Below are positions 20,901 to 27,390 of a stretch of DNA of 64,000 nt, in pieces. How positions within the stretch are numbered: the first letter of the stretch is position 1; each line of letters begins with the position of its first letter. The position numbers and the translations under genes are program-made. Where the stretch lies: NCBI RefSeq assembly GCF_025564085.1, contig NZ_JAMGZJ010000072.1:62001-126000 (forward strand), given 5' to 3'. The notes below the pieces were generated by a model. That model ran no database searches, was not told the DNA's origin, and saw only the letters and a list, made by a program, of their open reading frames with translations. Source of the DNA: Silvania confinis. Its GTDB lineage: Bacteria > Pseudomonadota > Gammaproteobacteria > Enterobacterales > Enterobacteriaceae.

Positions 20901-22147
20901 ACCATGTCAGCACCCCGGACAGCTTTATCTATACCGTGACCGCGCCGAACGGGGATAAAGACACCGCCTCGCTGAACATCACCCCAACGCCGCAGGCGCT
21001 GGATGCGGTCAACGACGTGAGCCAGGCGATGAGCGTGGATGTGACGCCGCAGGTGGCGACTTATAGCGATACGTCGGTGGGTACGGTGACGTGGAATGCC
21101 GCCCTGCTGGCCTCGACCACCTCGGCCAGAGCCAGCGGCGACTTTGTGGTGGCGGCCAACACCGCGCTGCACGACGTGGTACTCCACTTCAATATCACCT
21201 CAGTGCTGGCACTGGGTGGCCTGAGCGTGAACTGGACCATCACGGGACCCGGCGTGACCCGGTCCGGCGTCTTCCCTGGCAACCTGCTGCTGGGCTCCGC
21301 GGGCTCCGTTAACTTGACCGGGCTGGATCTCGATGCCGGGACCTACACCCTGAGCTTTACCGGCTCCATGGGGCCGCTGGGGTTAGGCGCGATCACCATC
21401 ACCCCTTACGTCACCGGTACGACCCTGTACCTCAACAATGAGCTCACCACCGCCGGGCACACCGTCGCGGGCAACATCTATGACGGTACTGACTCGCAAG
21501 GGGTCGCGGACCAGCTGCACTCGGTCGACAGCCGCCTGAGCATCACCGGCTACACCGGCACCGTCACCACGCTGGATCCGTACACCACCGCCAACGCCAC
21601 AGCGACCATTCAGGGACATTACGGCACGCTGAATATCGGGGTCGACGGAGCCTACACCTACACCCTGAACAGCGGTGTTTCACTGGCCTCGATGACCAGC
21701 AAAGAGACCTTCACCTACAAACTGACCGGGGATAACGGCCAGACCGACACCGCCACGCTGACCATCAACATGGCGCCGAAAATCACCAGTTCCGAGCACA
21801 GCGATACCTTCACCGGTAGCGCCTATGGCGACACCCTGATTTACGAGGTACTCAACAACACCGCAGGCAACGGGACGGGCGGCAACGGCAGCAACGACCA
21901 CTGGACCAACTTCTCACTGGCACAAGGAGACAAAATTGACATCAGCGATCTGCTGGTGGGCTGGAACGGGCAAGCCGCTACGCTGGGTAATTATCTGCAC
22001 GTCACCAACAGCGGTGGCAATACCGTGATCTCCATCGACCGGGACGGTGTAGCAAATACTTACACTAATACTACACTTGTCACATTGGACGGCGTTCAAA
22101 CCACGTACGACGAACTGGTCAACCAGAATCATATCATTACCAGCTAA
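5999..22147 (+). CDS. bapA: Giant Bap-type adhesin, about 43 Ig-like domains, type I secretion substrate
   Basis: 5382 residues from ATG 5999, which has the same GGGAGT ribosome site as its paralogue; the in-frame extension to 5906 is not needed. Parts: BapA-type prefix (1-~115); hydrophobic plus Gly-rich segment (~119-145); five Ig-like domains (~160-623); two consecutive blocks of 18 Ig-like domains (~624-2459 and ~2460-4295) whose members recur in the same order; two more Ig-like domains; then three extracellular modules of which at least two end in a VCBS-like motif (GLYGTLNLHTDGSYTYTL, GLYGTLLINAQGQYTYTL, GHYGTLNIGVDGAYTYTL) at ~4490-5255; and a type I secretion target (~5260-5382) with DKIDISDLLVGWNG. 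No signal peptide. It is probably held at the cell surface and promotes cell-cell and surface adhesion, as BapA does in Salmonella. No LapD/LapG-type release genes are in the window. Symbol given by family likeness. Confidence 0.9.
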   Translation: MSKITVISKLTHKETVTDGSLVTLNDASVVKIHAGRADIAGYERVNNDLIVKLNSGETLTLKNFYANGANGISQLVLEESNGALWWIADPLAVEHYQSIASLDMLLAGTASTGSGEFAAWPWVVGGLAVAGGIALAAGGGGGGGGSDGDNVGNPNPVPPDNTAPDAPGNLRFSADGKQLSGTAEANSQITITDANGNVVGRGTTNGNGEFTVDLNTPYKNGETLTATPTDSAGNVGPGTSVTAGDTTAPDAPLITAVSDDVGSITGSLTRGQTTDDNRPSFTGSGEPGATITVYDNGVAIGTTLVNSNGSWAFTPANALGEGVHAITTRATDSAGNVGPESASFTLTVDTIAPNAPSGVTVNDTTGAVLGPVAAGASTDANQPELSGRGEAGGTITLYDNGQVVGQTTVDADGNWRFTPSNPLAEGPHAITLTETDLAGNTSAPSAAFEFVVDRTPPNQPTLEINEAGTEISGRAEPGSTIVITNNDGVVVGNGVANTDGNFTIVLNQIQNDGQTLSAVATDTAGNPSTPTTIVAPDATPPDTTAPLAPTDLEINENGTLVTGKAEPGSTVTVRVGDSIVGQGTATDNGDFSVTLNTPKLNGEVLSVTATDAAQNTSLPGTVTAPDTTPPAVPVITHIVDDVEGITGNINNGQITNDTKPVVHGTGEPGSTIYLYNGTDQVGFAEVDQDGNWQTELLLIDNGGYVLTAEAVDRYNNHSTPSNSWTIIIDASAPDAPAINQVINDRPQIPVAIDNNGVTNDNRPTLFGSGEVGATISIRVDGTEIGSALVGPGGEWRFTPTQDIADGTHAITAVATDAAGNIGEPSAAFNITINTVVPTAPSITFAEDNTGSIQGDVTSNVPTDETRPVLHGTGPANTLISIYNGTTLLGTATTDANGAWNLALSTPLVNGTHALTATVSDAAGNIATSGTFNLVVDTTTPGIPGLPTVTVNPDGEPDVVLKSGDSTRDTTPTLSGTGTVGDVVTIYNGGDKLGETTVQPDGKWSWTPDPALGSGTYELSLTVSDKDGAGNESAPSQPVTITIDTVAPDQPDIPLVVDNVSDITGPIGNNGATNDTRPVLSGTGTPDDVISIYDQTPAGGNEKVGQVIVDVNGNWSWRPETALDEGSHSFTVTATDKAGNISQTSDSITVTVDSQVPEIPTITSVDDNVGPVTGTIDPGSSTNNTTPTVTGSGESGTTVILYSNGVEVGRGLVVNGEWTIDTSALKDGPVNLTVAAVDAAGNVSEAGSDFAFVIDTVPPAIPQILAISDSTLANGTLYTNSGLPTLSGTSDPGSTVSVYVDGNYRGQVQANDQGQWELTLDDAALSNTPHSITAVASDAAGNTSGSTPVAVTVDTVAPNEPDVTNITSGGTPLNGSAEPGSTVTVRDPNGVVLGTGIANTQGEFAVALTPPQSDAVTLSITASDVAGNTSDPITFDVPATPALPDVPVILAITDDNGTDAINVKGLSSNDSTPVVSGTAIPDSLVTLYLDGGTTPIGSVLSDPVTGAWSIPVTVPLSEGSHSFSATATINDGLATSGQSPGATVNIDLTAPDAPVLGSVVDDVGTVVGALVNGQRTNDTQPTLSGNATPGDTISIYANDTLLGSVQVSNTGAWNFTLPQALVDGAYALTLSATDPAGNESDRSSPFTLNVDTVSTTPVITGALDNVDPVTGTVVSGGSTNDNTPTLSGTAEANSSVAIYEGTKLLGTVTAGETGLWSFTPISVLAEGQHVFTVVATDTAGNVSSPSGSYTLVVDMTPPAVPVVVSVRDDVPGNTGLLTSGQTTNDTRPELTGTGVAGSTIHILDNGSEIGTVVVSETGSWSFTPTADLGEGRHDLRVSASDPAGNLSGTSPVFTVTVDTTPPPAPVVLTVVDDVGTITGTLNSGAVTDDARPTFTGSGEVGATIRIFSDGSEIGSAVVNAAGSWTFTPDTPLAEGARTITFNATDTAGNSTPAGGAFTLTVDTLAPATPSIVSAADNVGPIQNPLTSGQVTDDTTPTLSGTTDPNATVTLFENGIFAGTALANESGVWTYTPGAALSNGSHTFTASTRDAAGNLSETSAGFTVIVDTLKPTAPLIALAYDDVGTLTGPLSNGQTTNDTLPTLTGTGEPNATIQIFEGQTLMGSGTADSLGNWSVTLTVPLGNATHNLTAVATDAAGNTSDASTPFILRVDTLPPAVPVLLAVTDDVGTVTALTDGQQTNDPTPTLNGTGEAGATVSIYDGTTLLGTALIGDNNAWTFTPTTPLGNGPHSLTVIATDAAGNASTPTNAFTFNVDTTPPAAPVITLIVDDTGSVQGPVTAGNPTNDTRPTLSGTAEANAVVRIYDGTTLVGQVTASETGEWTLAQTTIALNNGQHNFTATATDPAGNTSLASPVTAITVDTIAPDAPNSFTVINTGTTLTGRAEVGSTVTVYNGNTVIGTAVVRDSGDFSVSLNPPMRNGESLTVTATDKAGNTGLEGTLTAPDTTPPAVPVITEVLDNVSPGIGIIDSGTLTNDATPLIRGTGDPNVTINLYSGDVLVGTTTSSAQGTWEIQLSTPLPDGGHVLTAQSVDGNSNTSAASNGWTIIVDGTAPDAPAINQVINDLSGTAVEVTNNGATNDNRPTLYGTGEPGATISIRVDGEEVGTAQVGNGGAWTFTPDDPIDDGLHAITVVATDTAGNVGAESPAFNVTINTVPPDAPTITYAEDNTGSIQEDVTSGVATDETRPVLHGTGPVNAQINIYDGSTLLGTATTDAQGAWNLALVTPLGNGTHALTATVTDSAGNIGTSGIFNLVVDTVAPLTPAIPAVSVNPDGDPGETLSSGSSTRDTSPTLTGNGTAGDIVSIYNGADKIGETTIQSGGGWSWTPDPALDPGTYTLSLTVTYQDGAGNESAPSQPVVITIDTDAPDAPDLPLLTDNVSDITGPIDNNGATNDTRPVLSGTGTPDDVIAIFDNTLANGNVQVGEVVVDINGNWSWRPETALDQGGHIFTTTATDRAGNTSPVSDSLTVTVDSIVPDIPVIVSADDNTLPGLGNIAAGSSTNEATPAISGTGESGTTVILYSNGVEVGRGDVVNGEWTITTRALKDGPVNLTVAARDAAGNVSEAGSDFAFIVDTVPPAIPQILAISDSTLANGNLYTNNDTPVISGTSDPNSFVRVFIDGLDQGVVQANGQGQWSLTLPDGTVLTNTTHTVTAQAADAAGNTSNSAPVSVIVDTQAPDAPEVTNITSGGTPLNGSAEPGSTITVRAPNGDVLGTGVTNLSGQFSIALTPPQSDAVTLSVTASDVAGNASGPFTFDVPATPPLPAVPTIDAIFDDVGNAATNVKGLSSNDATPTLSGTAIPGSLVTLYLDGSTTPLGTVTADATTGAWTFPVGGALSEASHSFTATATVGGQTSGQSPGATVTIDLTPPAAPTFGSVVDDVGTVSGSVTSGTPTNDAQPTLNGTATPGDVINIYSGNALLASVPVGTTGAWSYTPTLPLTDGTYTLTLSATDPAGNESLRSSSFSLVVDTVSLAPVIVGADDNVGPVTGNVASGGSTNDNTPTLSGTAEANSSVAIYEGTKLLGTVTASNTGAWSFTPTVVLAEGTHTFTAIATDTAGNVSSPSGNYVVVVDMTPPATPVIVSINDDVAGSTGLLVSGQVTNDARPELTGTGAIGSTVHILDNGNEIGTVVVGATGSWSFTPTVNLSEGAHDLRVSATDAAGNLSGTSPAFPIVVDTVPPLTPTVLTVVDDVGTLTGTLANGDVTNDARPTLTGSGEVGATVHIFNDGTEIGSVVVNAAGSWTFTPTDPLADGLRTLTFNATDTAGNTGPTGGTFTLTVDTVAPGVPSIVSAADNVGSIQTTITVSGQVTDDATPGLSGKADAGTTVVIYDNGAVAGTVQANGSGDWTFVPGTALANGSHTFTASTRDAAGNLSEASPGFTLIIDTLKPVAPTIALAFDDVGTITGPLTTGQSTNDALPTFSGTSEPNATVQLFEGTTLLGTATANDSGAWSLTLTTPLSNAQHSITAVATDAAGNASDPSVAFSLTVDTLPPAVPVLLAVTDDVGTVVQLTNGQLTNDARPTLTGTAEAGATVSIYDGATLLGTALVAANNSWTFTPTTALGNGPHTLTVTATDAVGNASGATTGFTINVDATPPVAPVITSIVDDVGSITGPVINGNPTNDTRPTLNGTAEANAVVRIYDGATLVGQVTTGPTGQWILPQTTVALTDGVHNFTATATDAAGNTGPASPITSITVDTIAPGTPGGFTVLNSGGLVNGTAEAGSTVTILGTDGVTVLGSGAADGTGRFSITLSTPQVNAEVLRAYATDKAGNVGLTVDLPMPYSLVPTPPAITSVSDNVGSIIGLLTSGQSTDDTTPTLTGTAQPFSTITLYDNTTLLATVTTNSAGVWTYTPTTPLVNGPHAFTATAGNAVGTSTSVPLSTVIVDTVAPGTPVGTFNADGSVLSGTAEANSTITLLLSDNSVVTTTTNPQGGWSYTFLDKQSEGERVLVSATDAAGNTSAPGTVLAPNLPLSASDNVVELALTTTATTSTAQYSDFGVQLVGGVGNVLSLLGENSAQVTFSVPVGGSADMQINASATGIVLSLLNTLEVIVQRWNGTTWTTEVDTGLPQFANLLTLGASGVTLNLAGLPGGQYRVLSYNSNLLATGSYTSLDVDVTQTTAGVLSGALVKQGNVITDTDPTSGSDSAPNGTLVTSITNANNVTVNVVQGAAGTTINGLYGTLNLHTDGSYTYTLTNTSASVLGRTETFTYNIAGGNASDSARLVISLGANTVTNSVTAIDDTNALTFNTSVQAVDNGTSSQGGFTVVGVNLGTVLNLNLLDDRSEATKYSVAEGTTRTMTLQSTVGGVALASVFDLYIYKFNPATQSYERMRTEAGWLRAPLLGGTSGKLTLTLAAGDYMFLLNTVSGITALTSYRLDVLEDHVYTVSSVTAATGGNVLADDIVPAGTHVTQVNGVDVLATGNTRIDGLYGTLLINAQGQYTYTLRAGVGADHVSTPDSFIYTVTAPNGDKDTASLNITPTPQALDAVNDVSQAMSVDVTPQVATYSDTSVGTVTWNAALLASTTSARASGDFVVAANTALHDVVLHFNITSVLALGGLSVNWTITGPGVTRSGVFPGNLLLGSAGSVNLTGLDLDAGTYTLSFTGSMGPLGLGAITITPYVTGTTLYLNNELTTAGHTVAGNIYDGTDSQGVADQLHSVDSRLSITGYTGTVTTLDPYTTANATATIQGHYGTLNIGVDGAYTYTLNSGVSLASMTSKETFTYKLTGDNGQTDTATLTINMAPKITSSEHSDTFTGSAYGDTLIYEVLNNTAGNGTGGNGSNDHWTNFSLAQGDKIDISDLLVGWNGQAATLGNYLHVTNSGGNTVISIDRDGVANTYTNTTLVTLDGVQTTYDELVNQNHIITS
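7876..18885 (+). repeat. Two tandem 5505-bp super-repeats (18 Ig-like domains each) inside the giant adhesin gene
   Basis: Block 1 (about 7876-13380) and block 2 (about 13381-18885) encode 18 Ig-like domains each. Individual domain openings recur in matched order, for example APAINQVIND, AEDNTGSIQ, NVSDITGPI, ISDSTLANG, NITSGGTPLNGSAEPGS, NVKGLSS, VVDDVGT, SAADNVG, LLAVTDDVGTV. Landmarks such as CCCCGGACACC (ending 7875+ and 13380+) and CGAAGGCACAAAACTGCTG (around 11092 and 16597) are exactly 5505 bases apart. Most of the DNA has diverged at third codon positions, though some patches are nearly identical. Confidence 0.9.
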
Positions 22148-22161
22148 TGCCCATAATAAGA

Positions 22162-22186
22162 CCCGGGCGCACGTCGCCCGGGCTTA
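22162..22186 (+). terminator. Hairpin after giant adhesin gene (partial terminator)
   Basis: CCCGGGCG (22162-22169) pairs with CGCCCGGG (22175-22182), but only CTTAAC follows, so the T-tract is poor. It lies between the adhesin stop and the secretion genes, where a partial terminator would let a small share of transcripts continue into the exporter genes. Read-through is an inference. Confidence 0.5.
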
Positions 22187-22223
22187 ACACTATAAAGTTG
22201 TTACGTTTTATTAGGGATAATCT

Positions 22224-23624
22224 ATGAATAAAGTGCCTTGCTGGTGGCTTGGGTGCTGCCTGTTTTCTATGCAGGTTCTGGCCGCAGATTCACCCGCGGT
22301 CATTAACTTTGGTCAACTGAGCGAAGACCAGGAACTCCCTTCTTTAAATGGACGCGTCGCGCTGCCGACAAACCAGGCCGCGCCCGGGACGTTAACCCTC
22401 GGCGATGCCGTCACCCGGGCCGTTAACTGGCACCCGACCATTCGCGAAGCGGTGGGCAAACTCTACGAGCAGATCCAACAGGTCGACGTCGCCAAATCAA
22501 AATACTATCCGCAGATCAGCGCCGGAATAGACAACCGCTACAGCAACTCCTCCAGCGACACCGGCTTTACCCCCTCGGTGGTGCTCTCCCTGTCGCAGAT
22601 GCTGTATGACTTTGGCAAGGTGGCAAGCCAGGTGCGCGCCGAAAACGCCGGTGTGGCCCAGCAGCAGGCCAACGTGCTGGTGAGCATCGACACCATCGCG
22701 CTGGATACCGCCACCGCGATGGTGCAGGTGCAGACCTGGCAGCAGATGGTCGATACCGCCGAAGAGCAGCTCACGGCCCTGAGCAAAATCGGCACCCTGA
22801 CCCGCCAGCGCAACGACGAAGGGGCGACCTCGCTCTCGGACGTGGTGCAGACCGACGCCCGTATCGAAGGGGCACGCTCGCAGCTGATGCAGTATCAGGC
22901 GAGCCTCGACAGCTCTCGCGCCACCCTGATGAGCAACCTCGGCTGGAGCAACCTGAATAACGTCAGCAACGCCTTTCCGGAAAAACTGGCCCGCAGCTGC
23001 GAGGTGGGCGAACCGGACGATCGGCTGGTGCCGGCGGTATTAGCCTCGTGGGCGCAGGCGGGCGTCGCCCAGGCGAACCTCGATTACGCCAACGCCCAGA
23101 TGACGCCGACCGTGTCGCTGGACCCGGAAGTGCGTCACTACATGAACAACCGCTATGCCGGACACGACACGCTGGATAAAACCCAGTACTCGGTGGGGGT
23201 GAACGTGCAGATGCCTATCTACCAGGGCGGCGGCCTGAGCGCCCGGCGCAACGCCGCCGGACACGCGGTGGAAGCGGCCCAGTCCAACATTCAGCGTACC
23301 CGCCTCGACGTGCGCCAGAAGCTGCTGGAGTCCCGCAGCCAGGTGATGAGCCTGATGAGCACCCTGCAGATCCAGTCCCGTCAGGAGACGCTGAGCCAGC
23401 GCACTCGGGAACTCTATCAGCAGCAGTATCTCGAACTCGGTTCCCGCCCCCTGCTGGACGTGCTGAACGCCGAGCAGGAGGTCTACCAGACCCGCTTTAC
23501 CCAGTGGCAAACCGCCGGACAGCTGCACCAGCTCCAGCTTAACTGCCTGTATAACACCGGCCGCCTGCGTAACGCTTTCGACCTTGAGAACCGCACCATT
23601 CAGTCAGTGGAGATCCAGCCATGA
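22224..23624 (+). CDS. bapB: TolC-family outer membrane channel of the adhesin type I secretion system
   Basis: 466 residues with a signal peptide (about 1-20, ...MQVLA|ADS). The body has the two-fold TolC/OEP pattern: LTLGDAVTRAVNWHPTIREA at about 57 and a second half starting near residue 250 with long heptad helices (SNIQRTRLDVRQKLLESRSQ; DVLNAEQEVYQTRF). The start ATG 22224 follows TTAGGGATAATCT. Its stop overlaps the ABC gene start in ATGA, so the three exporter genes form one operon. It supplies the outer membrane exit for the two adhesins. The gene order outer membrane - ABC - HlyD is the same as bapB-bapC-bapD of Salmonella, the basis of the symbol. Confidence 0.85.
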   Translation: MNKVPCWWLGCCLFSMQVLAADSPAVINFGQLSEDQELPSLNGRVALPTNQAAPGTLTLGDAVTRAVNWHPTIREAVGKLYEQIQQVDVAKSKYYPQISAGIDNRYSNSSSDTGFTPSVVLSLSQMLYDFGKVASQVRAENAGVAQQQANVLVSIDTIALDTATAMVQVQTWQQMVDTAEEQLTALSKIGTLTRQRNDEGATSLSDVVQTDARIEGARSQLMQYQASLDSSRATLMSNLGWSNLNNVSNAFPEKLARSCEVGEPDDRLVPAVLASWAQAGVAQANLDYANAQMTPTVSLDPEVRHYMNNRYAGHDTLDKTQYSVGVNVQMPIYQGGGLSARRNAAGHAVEAAQSNIQRTRLDVRQKLLESRSQVMSLMSTLQIQSRQETLSQRTRELYQQQYLELGSRPLLDVLNAEQEVYQTRFTQWQTAGQLHQLQLNCLYNTGRLRNAFDLENRTIQSVEIQP

Positions 23625-25810
23625 TGCGAGACGATATCCTGCACGAGGACGCGCTGACGCAAGAGGCGCTGGAGCACTGGGCGCAGGCGTTTGGCTATGT
23701 CGCCACCCGCTACCGGGTGGCCTGCTCCCCCGGGGCACTGGTCGCCAGCGCTCCCTGGCTGCAGGGCAAAACCAAAATCCCGGCGCTGACCGGGCTGGCC
23801 CGCGATGCCGGGCTGTCGTTCACGGTGCTGAACAATGGCAAGGAGGCGATCAACAGCTGGCGTCTGCCGGTGGTGGTGGAACTTAACGACGGCAAAATCG
23901 GCGTGATTGAGCACTTCGACGGCGAAGACACCCTCGACGTCTGGTTCTTTGACGAAAAAGCTCAGACCAACCGCATCTCGCTGACCGGGCTGTTGCCCGC
24001 CATTCATCAGGTGGTGGCCTTGCGCCCGCTGGCGGCGCTGAAAGACAGCCGCGTTGACGCTTATATTTCCAAATACCGCCCGGACTGGCTGTACCGGCTG
24101 GTGATGCGCGACCTGCGCCCGTACGGCTGGGTGATGCTGGCGGCGCTGTTCATTAATCTGCTGTCGCTGGCCGGGATTTTGTTCTCGATGCAGGTGTATG
24201 ACCGGGTGATCCCCGCCCAGTCCTACCCCACGCTGTACGTGCTGACGATTGGGGTGCTGATCGCCACCCTGTTTGGTTTTATCCTGCGCCTCGCCCGCTG
24301 CCACATTATGGATCTATTGGGTAAACGCGCCGACCTGCGGGTCTCGGACCGGGTGTTCGGCCACGCCCTGCGCCTGCGTAACAGCGCGGTGCCACGCTCC
24401 ACCGGCAGCTTTATTTCCCAGCTGCGCGAGCTGGAGCAGATCCGCGAGATGGTCACCTCGTCGACCATCTCCACCATTGTCGATCTGCCGTTCTTCTTCC
24501 TGTTTGTGGTGGTGCTGGCGATCATCGCCCCTCAGCTTGCGTGGATCGCCCCGGTCGCGGCGGTGCTGATGGTGCTACCGGGCCTGCTGTTGCAGAAAAA
24601 GCTGGCGGTGCTGGCCAAGCAGTCGGCCCATGAATCGACCCTGCGCAACGCAGTGCTGGTTGAGAGCGTACAGGGGCTGGAGGACATCAAGCTGATGCAG
24701 GCTGAGAACCGTTTTCTGCAGCAGTGGAACAGCTACATTCAGATCACCGCCGAGTCGGGGCTGAAAACCCGCGAGCTGACCCAGGGGTTGATCAGCTGGG
24801 GGATGACCATTCAGAGCCTGGTGTACGCTGCGGTGATCGTGGTGGGTGCGCCGATGGTGATCGAAGGCGAGATGACCACCGGTGCGGTGGTCGCCGCCTC
24901 GATGCTGGCCTCAAGAATGATCGCCCCGATGGCGACCCTGTGCGGCGTGCTGGCACGCTGGCAGCAGGTGAAGGCCGCCAAAGAGGGGCTGGACAACATT
25001 ATGCAGCTCCCGACCGAGAACCAGCGCGAAGAGACGCCGATCCGCCGGGACGTGCTGCGCGGTCACTATCTGTTTGAGCAGGCGCAGTTTGCCTATGCGG
25101 GCGACGTGCAAAATCCGGCCCTGCGCATCAACCGGCTGGAGATCAAGCCCGGCGAGCGTGTCGCCCTGCTGGGCCGCAACGGCGCGGGCAAATCGACCCT
25201 GCTGCAGGCGATGGTGGGCAGCATGGATCTGACCGGCGGCGAGCTGCGTCTCGACGGCCTGAGCCTGCCACATCTCGACATGGCGGACGTGCGCCGCAAC
25301 GTGGGGCTGATGAGTCAGAACGCGCGGCTGTTTTACGGCACGCTGCGCGAGAACATTACCCTCGGGATGCCGCGCGCCACCGACGAGGAAATCTTTGCGG
25401 TGCTGGAGATGTGCGGCGCGGCAAGCTATGTGCAGAAGCTGGCGAAGGGGCTGGATCACCCGGTTATGGAGAACGGCGTCGGGCTTTCCGGCGGCCAGCG
25501 GCAGTCTATTTTGCTGGCGCGCATGTTCCTGCGCGATCCGAATATCGTCCTGCTGGATGAACCCACCGCCTCGCTGGATGAACACACCGAACGCGAATTT
25601 ATCCAACGCCTGGGCCAGTGGCTGGGCAACCGGACGCTGATCGTCGCCACCCACCGGGTGCCAATGCTGGAGCTGGTCGAGCGCGTGGTGGTATTGAAAG
25701 AGGGGATGCTGGTGATGGATGCGCCGAAGGCGCAGGCGCTGAACAACAGCCGGATGGGGCAACAGCAGGCGAATGGACGGGAGTGGAAAAATGAAAACCA
25801 ATCAGCATGA
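23621..25810 (+). CDS. bapC: Type I secretion permease/ATPase with C39-like domain
   Basis: 729 residues. Residues 1-~135 form a C39-peptidase-like domain without the catalytic cysteine at the usual place, so it should bind rather than cleave its substrate, which fits substrates lacking a leader peptide. Membrane segments follow at about 165-440 (for example VMLAALFINLLSLAGILFSM). The ATPase domain (~485-729) has Walker A GRNGAGKST near 517, signature LSGGQRQ near 620, Walker B NIVLLDEPTA near 644 and the switch histidine in VATHR. It is the inner membrane motor for adhesin export. It overlaps bapB by 4 bases and bapD by 20 bases. Confidence 0.9.
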   Translation: MMRDDILHEDALTQEALEHWAQAFGYVATRYRVACSPGALVASAPWLQGKTKIPALTGLARDAGLSFTVLNNGKEAINSWRLPVVVELNDGKIGVIEHFDGEDTLDVWFFDEKAQTNRISLTGLLPAIHQVVALRPLAALKDSRVDAYISKYRPDWLYRLVMRDLRPYGWVMLAALFINLLSLAGILFSMQVYDRVIPAQSYPTLYVLTIGVLIATLFGFILRLARCHIMDLLGKRADLRVSDRVFGHALRLRNSAVPRSTGSFISQLRELEQIREMVTSSTISTIVDLPFFFLFVVVLAIIAPQLAWIAPVAAVLMVLPGLLLQKKLAVLAKQSAHESTLRNAVLVESVQGLEDIKLMQAENRFLQQWNSYIQITAESGLKTRELTQGLISWGMTIQSLVYAAVIVVGAPMVIEGEMTTGAVVAASMLASRMIAPMATLCGVLARWQQVKAAKEGLDNIMQLPTENQREETPIRRDVLRGHYLFEQAQFAYAGDVQNPALRINRLEIKPGERVALLGRNGAGKSTLLQAMVGSMDLTGGELRLDGLSLPHLDMADVRRNVGLMSQNARLFYGTLRENITLGMPRATDEEIFAVLEMCGAASYVQKLAKGLDHPVMENGVGLSGGQRQSILLARMFLRDPNIVLLDEPTASLDEHTEREFIQRLGQWLGNRTLIVATHRVPMLELVERVVVLKEGMLVMDAPKAQALNNSRMGQQQANGREWKNENQSA

Positions 25811-26990
25811 TGCCGCCGCGATGGACGACCTCGACAATTCGCTGGATACCGAGACCGGCTACAGCGGTGCGCGACGGATTGTGGTCTACACCCTGCTGCT
25901 GTTTATCGTCGCCGGGGTGTGGGCGTGGTACGGCATTCTCGACGAAGTCTCGACCGGCACCGGGAAAGTGATCCCCAGCTCGCGCGAGCAGGTATTGCAG
26001 TCGCTCGACGGCGGGATCCTCGCTGAACTGAAAGTCCATGAAGGGGATCAGGTCAACGCCGGGCAGGTGCTGGCCCGTCTCGACCCGACCCGCTCGGAAT
26101 CGAACGTCGGTGAAAGCGCGGCCCGCTATCGCGCCTCGCTGGCCTCCAGCGCCCGTCTGCATGCGGAAGTGAACGACCAGCCCCTCGCCTTTCCGACTTC
26201 GCTGGCGAAATGGACCGATCTGATCGCCGCCGAAACGCGACTGTACACCACCCGCCGCGCGCAGCTGGAAGATTCCCAGCGCGAACTGCGTCAGGCGCTG
26301 GATCTGGTGAATGCGGAGCTGGGGATCACCCAGCGGCTGGTAAAAACCGGTGCCGCCAGCCACGTGGAAGCCCTGCGTTTGCAGCGTCAGAAGAGCGACC
26401 TCGAACTGCGTCTCACCGACCTGCGCTCGCAGTATTACGTGCAGGCGCGCGAGGCGCTGTCCAAATCGAATGCCGAAGTGGATATGCTCTCGGCGATCCT
26501 GAAAGGCCGGGAAGACTCAGTAACCCGCCTGACGGTGACCTCCCCGGTACGCGGGATTGTGAAGAACATTAAAGTGACCACCATCGGCGGTGTCATCCCG
26601 CCCAATGGCGAGCTGATGGAAATTGTGCCGGTGGACGACCACCTACTGATTGAAACCCGCCTGTCACCGCGCGACATCGCCTTTATCCACCCGGAACAAA
26701 AAGCGCTGGTGAAGATCACCGCCTACGATTACGCCATCTACGGCGGTCTGGACGGCGTGGTGGAGACCATCTCGCCGGACACCATTCAGGACGAAGCCAA
26801 GCCGGAAGTGTTCTATTACCGGGTGTTTATTCGTACCGGCCAGGATTACCTGGTGAATAAAGCGGGGAGGCATTTTTCGATTGTGCCTGGGATGATAGCG
26901 ACGGTGGATATCAAGACCGGCGAGAAGTCGGTACTGGATTATATGATTAAGCCGTTTAACCGGGCGAAAGAAGCGCTTCGGGAGCGGTAA
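25791..26990 (+). CDS. bapD: HlyD-family membrane fusion protein of the adhesin exporter
   Basis: 399 residues from ATG 25791, preferred over the in-frame ATG at 25773 because GGGAGTGG lies at the right distance. A cytosolic tail of about 35 residues, one membrane segment (VVYTLLLFIVAGVWAWYGIL, ~37-57), a lipoyl-type hairpin (QSLDGGILAELKVHEGDQVNAGQVLA, ~72-98), long coiled helices (~130-235) and a C-terminal beta domain are visible. It bridges the inner membrane ABC protein and the TolC-like channel. Last gene of the exporter operon. Confidence 0.88.
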   Translation: MKTNQHDAAAMDDLDNSLDTETGYSGARRIVVYTLLLFIVAGVWAWYGILDEVSTGTGKVIPSSREQVLQSLDGGILAELKVHEGDQVNAGQVLARLDPTRSESNVGESAARYRASLASSARLHAEVNDQPLAFPTSLAKWTDLIAAETRLYTTRRAQLEDSQRELRQALDLVNAELGITQRLVKTGAASHVEALRLQRQKSDLELRLTDLRSQYYVQAREALSKSNAEVDMLSAILKGREDSVTRLTVTSPVRGIVKNIKVTTIGGVIPPNGELMEIVPVDDHLLIETRLSPRDIAFIHPEQKALVKITAYDYAIYGGLDGVVETISPDTIQDEAKPEVFYYRVFIRTGQDYLVNKAGRHFSIVPGMIATVDIKTGEKSVLDYMIKPFNRAKEALRER

Positions 26991-26998
26991 TGGGTTTT

Positions 26999-27390
26999 CT
27001 CCCTCTCCCTATGGGAGAGGGCCAGGGTGAGGGGAACATGCCAGGGCGGCTCAATCGCCGCCGGGCGATCCGGCGCTTCGCGAGCTGTAGTGTTTTTTTC
27101 TCCCTCTCCCCTTGGGAGAGGGCCGGGGTGAGGGGAACATGCCACTCAGGTGGTGGTTCCGTTCACTTTCCGTTCCTTGCTACTTTGTAATCACCGAACC
27201 GGTGAACGTGCCAGGGTGGCTCAATCGCCGCCGGGCGATCCGGCGCTTCGCGAGCTGTAGTGTTTTTTCTCCCTCTCCCCTTGGGAGAGGGCCGGGGTGA
27301 GGGGAACATGCCACTCAGGTGGTGGTTCCGTTCACTTTACGTTCCTTGCTACTTTGTAATCACCGAACCGGTGAACGTGCCAGGGTGGCT
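26999..27390. repeat. Three-copy GC-rich intergenic repeat, 169-bp unit
   Basis: The core CTCCCTCTCCC-N4-GGGAGAGGGCC(A/G)GGGTGAGGGGAACATG occurs at 26999-27040, 27100-27141 and 27269-27310. CCCTCTCCC and GGGAGAGGG form a 9-bp hairpin. From 27100 the unit repeats after exactly 169 bases with few changes. The first copy lacks the central part, jumping straight to the segment CTCAATCGCCGCCGGGCGATCC that ends each unit. This is a dispersed-repeat type of element seen in many enterobacterial intergenic regions; no transposase is nearby. Confidence 0.75.

Noticed and set aside
26999..27020. CCCTCTCCC...GGGAGAGGG hairpin as the intrinsic terminator of the exporter operon
   Set aside because: No T-tract follows on either strand, so it is described as a repeat and not as a terminator.
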